This document shows, one piece after another, positions 58,774-64,000 of a stretch of DNA of 64,000 nt. The notes under the pieces were generated by a model. The model was not told where the DNA came from, did not search any database, and worked only from the letters and a program-made list of their open reading frames with translations. Numbering within the stretch: the stretch's first letter is position 1; each line of letters opens with the position of its first letter. The translations under genes were made by a program, and so were the position numbers. Where the stretch lies: assembly GCA_028278345.1 (NCBI GenBank), contig JANQEL010000288.1, positions 1-64,000 on the forward strand. Direction: 5' to 3'. The stretch comes from Myxococcota bacterium (GTDB lineage Bacteria; Myxococcota_A; UBA9160; UBA4427).

Positions 58774-59691
58774 ATGGATCAAATGGTCACCGACCTCCGC
58801 AAGCTCCAGCAGATCGTCGTGATCTCCCAGGCCGGAAGCATCACCGCGGCGAGCCGGATCCTGGCCATCACGCAGTCGGGCCTCACCAAGAGCGTGGCCG
58901 ACGTCGAATCGACCCTCGAGACGAAGCTCTTCGTGCGCGCGGCCCGCGGCGTGCGCCTGACCGAGGCGGGCGAGCGCTTCGTGCGCGGCGCGAAGCGCAT
59001 CCTCGCCGACACCGAAGATCTGATGGAGGAGGTCCACGGCTACAACGAACTGCAGAGCGGCCGGCTCCGGATCGGCGTTGCACCCAACGCCTTCCTGCCG
59101 CTGCTGAGCGACGTCATCGCCGACTTCGCTGGCGAAGTTCCCGATCTCGCGATCGAGGTTCGCGGCGGACCCGTCGAAGAGATCTTCGCCGATCTATCCG
59201 GAGGGCGGATCGACCTCGCTCTCGGAACCACGAACATCGTCGAGCGATGGCCCGACATCGCGGCTCGCTCGCTTGCTCCGCTCGACCTGCACTTCTTTGC
59301 ACGTCGCGATCACCCGGCATCGAGTCTCGATCCGTTTACCGAAGTCGATCTACTGAAATACCCGATGTTCATGCCGTCCGATCCACTCACGAGCGCATTG
59401 ATCACCGAGCTCTACATGAGGAATGGACTTCCACCGCGCACCTCTCACTACCAGTGCGATGACTTCCAGACCATTCGAGCCATGGTGCGCAAGACCGACG
59501 CGGTGGCGCCGGTACTCTCCGTGGGCGCCGTTCGAAACACGATCCGGCGCGAGTTCCACGTCTTCGACGCGGTGCCGGACATCATGCAGATGAATCTCGG
59601 CGTGGCCCACGCCCGGTCGCGTCCCCTCTCGCCCGCCGCGAACGCGCTCCATGCGCACTTGATCACCACGGACGGCCTGTTCGACGGCTAG
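58774..59691 (+). CDS. LysR-family transcriptional regulator
   Basis: 305 residues from ATG 58774, after GAGAGG; an upstream in-frame ATG 16 codons earlier lies inside the promoter. The HTH is GSITAASRILAITQSGLTKSV and the effector domain has LRIGVAPNAFLPLLSDVIADF and the IDLALGTTN segment. The N-terminus LRKLQQIVVISQAGSITAAS is slightly unusual for the family. It is divergent from the P450 at 57368 and probably activates it. A sulfatase-like gene starts 12 bp downstream and may be co-transcribed. Confidence 0.93.
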   Translation: MDQMVTDLRKLQQIVVISQAGSITAASRILAITQSGLTKSVADVESTLETKLFVRAARGVRLTEAGERFVRGAKRILADTEDLMEEVHGYNELQSGRLRIGVAPNAFLPLLSDVIADFAGEVPDLAIEVRGGPVEEIFADLSGGRIDLALGTTNIVERWPDIAARSLAPLDLHFFARRDHPASSLDPFTEVDLLKYPMFMPSDPLTSALITELYMRNGLPPRTSHYQCDDFQTIRAMVRKTDAVAPVLSVGAVRNTIRREFHVFDAVPDIMQMNLGVAHARSRPLSPAANALHAHLITTDGLFDG

Positions 59692-59703
59692 TGTCTGGAG
59701 GCC

Positions 59704-61014
59704 ATGCAAACCGTGACGAAGCATCGGGAATCGCGCCGCCTCGCGTTGGCGATCGGATGCCTGGCCTTCGGGATTTCGGCCTGCGGCGCAGACGCACTGC
59801 CCCGCAATGTCATCCTCATCTCGATCGACACCCTACGTGCCGACCGGCTCGGTACCTACGGCTACGAGCGCGACACGAGTCCGTCGCTGGATGCCTTCGC
59901 CCGCCGCGGAGCCGTCGTCGAACGAGTCGTGAGCGAAACCAGCTGGACCCTTCCCGCGCACGTGACGATGCTGACGGGGCTCGGCCCCGCGACCCATGGC
60001 GTGGTCGGTCCGATCAAGAGGATCGCCGACGAGACGCCGCTACTCGGTGAAGTGCTCCGGGAGGCGGGAGCGAGAACCATCGGCTTGACCGAGGGCGGCT
60101 ACATGGCGGCCAACTTCGGCTTCGACCGGGGGTTCGATTTATTCGACGACGCACCCGTCGGCCTGCGCAAGAACCTCGAACGCACGCGCGAGTTCATCGA
60201 GGAGCGCACGAGCGATGAGCCCTACTTCGCATTCGTCCAGACCTACCACGTTCACTGCCCGTACCACCCCGCCGCTTCGATGGCCCGCTACTTCCGCTCG
60301 CCCGATGCCGAGTTCATCGAAACCGAGCGACGCTGCGACCTCTACTTCAACCGACTGGACCTGACCCCGGGGCAGGTGCGATACCTCTCCGACCAGTACG
60401 ACCGCACGATCCGCGAGATGGACACCATGCTGGGCTCCTTCTTCGACTGGCTCGACGCGAGGCAGGAGCTGGAGGACACCGTGGTCGTGATCACGTCGGA
60501 TCACGGCGAGGCGTTCGGCGAACACGGGGAGATCGGTCACTCGTGGTCGGTCGATCGCGAAGTGTTGTTGATCCCGCTGGTGATCGTCGGGGCCGGGATC
60601 GGGGCCAACCGCCTGCCCGGGCCCGTCGGTCTCGCGGATCTCGTTCCCACCCTCACGGATCTACTGGGCCTGCCTCCTATCGCCGGCGTGGAGGGACGAT
60701 CGCTGGCGCCCCACCTCCGTGGCGAGCCCTCGCAGGTGCCACTCCCCGAGGAACGCTTCAGCGAGATCACCTGGAAGGGAAGCCTCTACTCGGTCATGAC
60801 CGACGACCACCAGTTGATCCTCGATGTCGAAAAGGGTGACACCCGCTTGATATCACTCGGGGAAGATTCACAGGTACCGCCGGAAGTCCGAGCGAGGTTG
60901 GAATCCCTGGTCGAGGACTACCGAAAGCGTCGCCGGGTCACAGACACACCCGCACTCGACGAAGTGTCCCCCGTGATCCGCGAGCGACTGAGGGCCCTCG
61001 GCTACCTCGAGTGA
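59704..61014 (+). CDS. Lipoprotein sulfatase-like hydrolase (alkaline phosphatase superfamily), no Cys/Ser FGly site
   Basis: 436 residues. The lipobox is ISAC with Cys27, so the protein is anchored outside the cytosol. The metal motif VILISIDTLRADRLG (Asp42) and TSDHGEAFGEHGEIGH belong to the sulfatase/phosphatase superfamily. The sulfatase signature C/S-x-P-S-R is replaced by TLPAH (82-86), giving a threonine nucleophile, so formylglycine-type sulfatase activity is unlikely. A phosphodiesterase, phosphonate hydrolase or phosphotransferase is more plausible. The LRALGYLE end is common in this subgroup. It overlaps the convergent GST gene by 13 bp. Confidence 0.88.
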   Translation: MQTVTKHRESRRLALAIGCLAFGISACGADALPRNVILISIDTLRADRLGTYGYERDTSPSLDAFARRGAVVERVVSETSWTLPAHVTMLTGLGPATHGVVGPIKRIADETPLLGEVLREAGARTIGLTEGGYMAANFGFDRGFDLFDDAPVGLRKNLERTREFIEERTSDEPYFAFVQTYHVHCPYHPAASMARYFRSPDAEFIETERRCDLYFNRLDLTPGQVRYLSDQYDRTIREMDTMLGSFFDWLDARQELEDTVVVITSDHGEAFGEHGEIGHSWSVDREVLLIPLVIVGAGIGANRLPGPVGLADLVPTLTDLLGLPPIAGVEGRSLAPHLRGEPSQVPLPEERFSEITWKGSLYSVMTDDHQLILDVEKGDTRLISLGEDSQVPPEVRARLESLVEDYRKRRRVTDTPALDEVSPVIRERLRALGYLE

Positions 61015-61823
61015 ACCGGTTCGACGTCGAGTTCGCTTCGGGCGCGATCCAGGTAACCGCCGAGGTGCTTCGCAAACTCGGGGGTTTCTGCCAGTCGAAA
61101 GAGATGGGCGAAGGCACGGGGGTGTGCGTGCGGTTCGCCTTCCGACACGGGATCCAAGCCCGCCTCGCGAAGGATCTTGCGGGATCCGCGTTCCTTCAGG
61201 AACTGGGCGAAATCGCAGACGTAGGCGATGTCGGCGAGGGTGATCGAATCGCCGGCGATGAACGGGCCGTTGCCGAGCGCCTGCTCGACGCCGTCCAGGT
61301 AGAACTCGTACGCGTCCTTCATCCGTCGGTGAAGTTCCGCACTTGGCGGATTCGGCCGCAGCGCGAGCAGATAGACCTGCGCTTCGCGCGCGAAGACGAG
61401 GGTCGCGTCGAGGAAGCTGTCGATTCGCGACGCATCGTAACCGTTGCGTCCATAGAGACCATGGTCGGCTGATCCTGCGCGTGCGGCCGCGCGCATGATG
61501 CTGTTGGACTCGAACACGCCTAGGGCACCATCGGGACTGAACCCGGCGGGCACCGTCCCGAACGGATGGGCGACCAGGAAGTCGTCGGTCTTGTAGAGCG
61601 TCTGGGAGAACCCCCGCTTGCCCGTACGCGCGTGGGGACTCGCTTCCGAACGCTCGCCTTCTTCGAGCGGACGGGCATCGAAATCCCACAGCCAGTTCAC
61701 GAGCGCCGGCGGCGCGTCGCCGCACACCTCCACTCGAACCCCGCCGAACTCGGCAGCGATGAGCGCCTTCCACACCCGCGGATTCGGCAGGTAGGAGAAG
61801 ATTCGGAGGACGGGTTCTGACAT
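61002..61823 (-). CDS. Glutathione S-transferase-like protein, eEF1B-gamma type
   Basis: 273 residues. The start LRIFSYLPNPRVWKALIAAEFGGVRVEV resembles the GST domain of eukaryotic elongation factor 1B-gamma more than canonical GSTs, and a 60-residue loop follows before the FESNSIMRAAAR segment. The C-terminal domain has DSITLADIAYVCD, the usual N-capping motif. No clear catalytic Ser, Tyr or Cys is at the N-terminus. It may bind rather than conjugate glutathione. It converges on the sulfatase-like gene (13-bp overlap) and lies 21 bp after the HxlR gene on the same strand, suggesting an operon. Confidence 0.85.
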   Translation of the reverse strand: MSEPVLRIFSYLPNPRVWKALIAAEFGGVRVEVCGDAPPALVNWLWDFDARPLEEGERSEASPHARTGKRGFSQTLYKTDDFLVAHPFGTVPAGFSPDGALGVFESNSIMRAAARAGSADHGLYGRNGYDASRIDSFLDATLVFAREAQVYLLALRPNPPSAELHRRMKDAYEFYLDGVEQALGNGPFIAGDSITLADIAYVCDFAQFLKERGSRKILREAGLDPVSEGEPHAHPRAFAHLFRLAETPEFAKHLGGYLDRARSELDVEPVHSR

Positions 61824-61844
61824 GGATTCTCCTCGGCTGCTCGC

Positions 61845-62324
61845 CTATTCGATGGATTCGAGTCGCCTTCGCGTCGCCTTGCTCGCACCTGGCCCCGCAC
61901 GAAACGCGACATCCATTGCACCGAGTGCCTCACCCTTCCGGTTGCGAAGCTGCAACTGCGGCACGGGTTTTCCCGTCGAGCGGTCGAGCAGTTGCACCGG
62001 CTCCTTGCCACGGCCGTAGACGTATTCATTCGACCACTGCATCAGGGCGATCATCACCGTCTCTAGGGCACGGCCCTTCTCGGTCAGGTAGTAGGCGTAG
62101 CGGGTCCCACGCTCGCCCACGTCCTCTTTTCGGAAGATGCCCTCTTTCTCGAGAAAGAAGAGCCTGTCGCTGAGGAGCGTCTTCGCGATTCCGGTGTTGC
62201 GTTGAAATTCGCCGAAGCGTGTCGCGCCGTAGAACGCTTCCCGGACGAGCAAGAGCGTCCAGTGGTCTCCCAGGATATTCAATGCCGCTGCGATCGCGCA
62301 GGTCTGGGTGTGTCGATTCGCCAT
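61845..62324 (-). CDS. HxlR-family transcriptional regulator
   Basis: 159 residues from ATG 62324, after GGAAGG. The winged-helix HxlR domain is complete: CAIAAALNILGDHWTLLLVREAF, GATRFGEFQRNTGIAKTLLSDRL, LEKEGIFRKE and the wing RYAYYLTEKG. Cys at position 9 fits the N-terminal cysteine of HxlR regulators that sense thiol-reactive or redox signals. A C-terminal extension of ~50 residues is present. It is divergent from an SDR gene with a 23-bp inverted repeat between, which is the likely operator. Confidence 0.92.
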   Translation of the reverse strand: MANRHTQTCAIAAALNILGDHWTLLLVREAFYGATRFGEFQRNTGIAKTLLSDRLFFLEKEGIFRKEDVGERGTRYAYYLTEKGRALETVMIALMQWSNEYVYGRGKEPVQLLDRSTGKPVPQLQLRNRKGEALGAMDVAFRAGPGASKATRRRLESIE

Positions 62325-62385
62325 CTGCCTTCCAACTTCGGTCCAGGATGTAGACGAAGCGTAGTCGACGATCGCCTCGTTTACA

Positions 62386-62408
62386 TTTGGTACTGAAATG
62401 CTACCAAA
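62386..62408. promoter_or_regulatory. Candidate HxlR operator
   Basis: TTTGGTA-N9-TACCAAA is a perfect seven-base inverted repeat between the divergent HxlR and SDR genes. Its GGTA/TACC arms and spacing resemble sites known for HxlR-type regulators. It overlaps the likely SDR promoter. Confidence 0.65.
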
Positions 62409-62472
62409 GATCGACCGCGCCGCAACGCACAATCCGCCAGCAGGCGGACGCGAGAACGGAGACCACGAAGTC

Positions 62473-63174
62473 ATGGCAAATCGAGAAATCTGTCTCATCA
62501 CCGGGGTCGGCCCCGGCACCGGGAGCGCACTGGTTCGGCGCTTCGCGGAGACGTACGACGTTGCGATGGTGGCACGCAGCAAGGACCGGCTCGAGGAACT
62601 CGAAAGCGAAGCTCCCAACACCCACGCTTTCCCCCTCGACGTCACGGATGCGGACGCCGTTCGCGCCACAGCGAACGAGATCCGCTCGAAGCTCGGGGCC
62701 CCGTCCATCGTGATCCACAACGCGGTGGGGGGTGCGCTCGCAAACGTCCTCGATGTCGATCCCGCTGTGCTGCAACAGAACTTCCAGATCAACACGATGG
62801 CGCTGCTTCAGCTCATCCAGGAGTTCGGGCCGGCGATGGTCGAAGCGGGCAGGGGCGTGATCCTCGCGACCGGCAACACCTCGGCCTATCGGGGCCGTGC
62901 CCGCTTTGCCGCTTTCGCCCCGACCAAGGCGGCTCAACGCATCCTGCTCGAATCGGCGGCTCGCGCTCTCGGACCGAAGGGGATCCACGTTTCCTTCGTC
63001 GCCATCGACGCCGTCATCGACGTCCCATGGGCACGCCAGCTCTATTCGGACAGACCGGACACGTTCTTCGCACTCCCTGCGGACATTGCGGCGGAGTGCT
63101 TCCACATTGCCCACCAACCGCGGTCGACCTGGACCTTCGACGTCATGATCCGACCCGACGGGGAGGTCTGGTAG
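62473..63174 (+). CDS. Atypical SDR with Phe in place of catalytic Tyr
   Basis: 233 residues from ATG 62473. The cofactor loop GVGPGTGSALVRRF, HNAVGG (in place of NNAG) and the sequence SAYRGRARFAAFAPTKAAQ show an SDR fold, but the YxxxK motif reads FAPTK (Phe148, Lys152). Classic hydride transfer with Tyr is therefore not possible; members of this branch may use another residue or act without reduction. GGAGACC precedes the start. The MAPEG gene begins right at its stop. The operon probably responds to the divergent HxlR regulator. Confidence 0.88.
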   Translation: MANREICLITGVGPGTGSALVRRFAETYDVAMVARSKDRLEELESEAPNTHAFPLDVTDADAVRATANEIRSKLGAPSIVIHNAVGGALANVLDVDPAVLQQNFQINTMALLQLIQEFGPAMVEAGRGVILATGNTSAYRGRARFAAFAPTKAAQRILLESAARALGPKGIHVSFVAIDAVIDVPWARQLYSDRPDTFFALPADIAAECFHIAHQPRSTWTFDVMIRPDGEVW

Positions 63175-63582
63175 ATGGCGATCATCCATTCGGACGCTCT
63201 GCAAGCCGTCATGCTCTGGTCCAGCGCGAACCTGCTCTTGATGCTCACGCTGGGACTGATGGTGTCACGCCTTCGAATCCAGCTCGGAGCCGCTGTCGGA
63301 ACGGGAGAGAACGCGCGGCTCGAACGCGCCGTCCGCGCGCATGGCAACAACGCGGAGTACGTCCCAGGAGCGCTACTCCTGCTCCTGCTCGCCGGCTTGA
63401 CGGGTGCTTCCCCGCTCGTGCTCCATATCACGGGAGCCGGCCTGCTGGTCGCCCGCATCCTCCACGCCATCGGCATTCAACAGCGCGACAAACGACTCCC
63501 GCCGGCCCGCGCCGTCGGCAACATCGCGACGTGGATCATCATCGCCTGGCTGGGTGTCGCCGTTCTCGCCGCATCGGTTTGA
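63175..63582 (+). CDS. MAPEG-family membrane protein
   Basis: 135 residues with four hydrophobic segments (SSANLLLMLTLGLMVSRL; GALLLLLLAGL; LVLHITGAGLLVARILHAIG; IATWIIIAWLGVAVLAA). The glutathione-binding signature is LERAVRAHGNNAEYVPGALL, as in microsomal GST and related membrane detoxification enzymes. The ATG directly follows the stop of the SDR gene, so they are co-translated. With the two GSTs nearby it supports electrophile or lipid-peroxide detoxification in the HxlR-controlled unit. Confidence 0.92.
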   Translation: MAIIHSDALQAVMLWSSANLLLMLTLGLMVSRLRIQLGAAVGTGENARLERAVRAHGNNAEYVPGALLLLLLAGLTGASPLVLHITGAGLLVARILHAIGIQQRDKRLPPARAVGNIATWIIIAWLGVAVLAASV

Positions 63583-63608
63583 AACCAGAAGTGCACAAAG
63601 GAGGAACG

Positions 63609-64000
63609 ATGAGTACATCTACAGGGCTTGCCGTTCTCATTCTGCTGACAATGAGCACCCTTGGATGCGCCAGTGCACTTCGCGGCGATCGAGGCGTGCG
63701 TGCCGACGAATTGAGGCTCGAGATCTTCGTGTCCGAGCCGATCGAGGTCAACGTGACTTCAGCGCTGATCATGGGCCCCACCGAAATGCTGGTCGTCTGC
63801 GGTCAGGCGACACGTTCGGCTGCGATCCGACTCGCCGACGAGATCGCCGAGCAGGACCGCACACTGAAGTACGTCTACCTGACCCACCCGCACATGGATC
63901 ACTCTCAGGGTGCCAGCATCCTGCTGGAGCGGTTTCCTGGCGCGAAGTTCATTGCGGTACCGGAAGTCGCGGCGCTCCAACGCGAGACGATCGAGTTCGA
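63609..64000 (+). CDS. Lipoprotein MBL-fold hydrolase (partial, runs off window)
   Basis: The first 130 residues of a longer protein. A strong AAAGGAGGAACG precedes ATG 63609. The signal MSTSTGLAVLILLTMSTLGC has a near-lipobox with Cys20. The MBL domain begins with VNVTSALIMGPTEMLVVCG and the intact zinc motif HPHMDH (His93, His95, Asp97, His98), followed by GASILLERFPGAKF. Members include lactonases and aryl-hydrolases. It lies 26 bp after the MAPEG gene and is probably in the same operon. Unlike the MBL-fold protein at 871, its metal site is complete. Confidence 0.88.
   Translation, partial: MSTSTGLAVLILLTMSTLGCASALRGDRGVRADELRLEIFVSEPIEVNVTSALIMGPTEMLVVCGQATRSAAIRLADEIAEQDRTLKYVYLTHPHMDHSQGASILLERFPGAKFIAVPEVAALQRETIEF

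Noticed and set aside
59704..61014. Annotation as a true arylsulfatase
   Set aside because: The formylglycine signature with Cys or Ser is absent (TLPAH), so only a superfamily-level call is justified.
1..64000. CRISPR arrays, insertion sequences, integrase or phage genes
   Set aside because: I saw no regularly spaced repeats, no transposase or recombinase motifs and no attachment-site duplications. Mobility of the region is not supported by sequence here.

Overview
The window is GC-rich and packed with genes. After start correction no stretch above about 300 bp lacks a gene or gene remnant. I see no rRNA, tRNA, CRISPR array, transposase, integrase or phage gene. A TonB-dependent receptor, signal peptides and lipoproteins, a wax-ester synthase, glutathione S-transferases, a DUF3604 protein, a PEP-CTERM remnant and several F420/deazaflavin-type enzymes point to a Gram-negative chromosome. 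The best guess is a free-living, probably uncultured deltaproteobacterial, myxobacterial or Binatota-like lineage. No marker gene is present, so the taxonomy is inference.

The content is accessory catabolism and detoxification of hydrophobic or xenobiotic compounds, organised as many small divergent regulator/enzyme modules: seven TetR, two LysR and one HxlR regulator. Layout: 1-5.6 kb, a TetR gene divergent from a secreted metallo-beta-lactamase-fold protein whose zinc ligands are lost, then a conserved hypothetical, an acyl-CoA dehydrogenase and a GST. 5.8-10 kb, a DUF1330-haloalkane dehalogenase fusion, its TetR gene, an AtzA/TrzN-like amidohydrolase and an enoyl-CoA hydratase. 10-18 kb, a thiolase-like protein, GNAT, TetR-SDR-lipoprotein hydrolase operon and a molybdenum hydroxylase pair (IorA/IorB-like) that converges on a SurE-like phosphatase across a perfect terminator. 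19-23.5 kb, TetR genes, a broken PEP-CTERM gene, a TPP enzyme and a membrane protein. 23.6-32.2 kb, GMC oxidoreductase plus small subunit, LLM oxidoreductase, Baeyer-Villiger monooxygenase, a secreted YtcJ-like amidohydrolase, a cupin and two Ddn-like deazaflavin proteins. 32.3-46.8 kb, DUF3604 protein, P450/TetR pair, KefF/KefC-like pair, MaoC hydratase, WS/DGAT, zinc alcohol dehydrogenase, DUF1214-like protein, SDR and TonB receptor. 46.9-54.5 kb, TetR, HSD10-like SDR, PhyH, LLM, two crotonases, alpha/beta hydrolase and a double-CDGSH glutamate-synthase fusion. 54.5-64 kb, a yqjG/pirin/LysR module, second P450 with LysR, alkaline-phosphatase-superfamily lipoprotein, eEF1B-gamma-like GST, HxlR, atypical SDR, MAPEG and a partial lipoprotein MBL hydrolase.

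Together the genes could import hydrophobic substrates (TonB receptor), functionalise them (two P450s, BVMO, molybdenum hydroxylase, dehalogenase, PhyH, flavin/F420 enzymes), oxidise alcohols (ADH, SDRs, GMC), shorten chains by beta-oxidation-type steps (acyl-CoA dehydrogenase, three crotonases, MaoC, thiolase-like, HSD10-like) and store surplus acyl groups as wax ester or triacylglycerol. GSTs, YqjG and KefF/KefC would handle electrophile stress. Many intergenic gaps carry palindromes placed as regulator operators. The most unusual items are the zinc-less MBL protein, the DUF1330-dehalogenase fusion, the CDGSH-glutamate synthase fusion, several enzymes lacking a textbook catalytic residue, and a palindromic 17-bp sequence repeated 25 kb apart.
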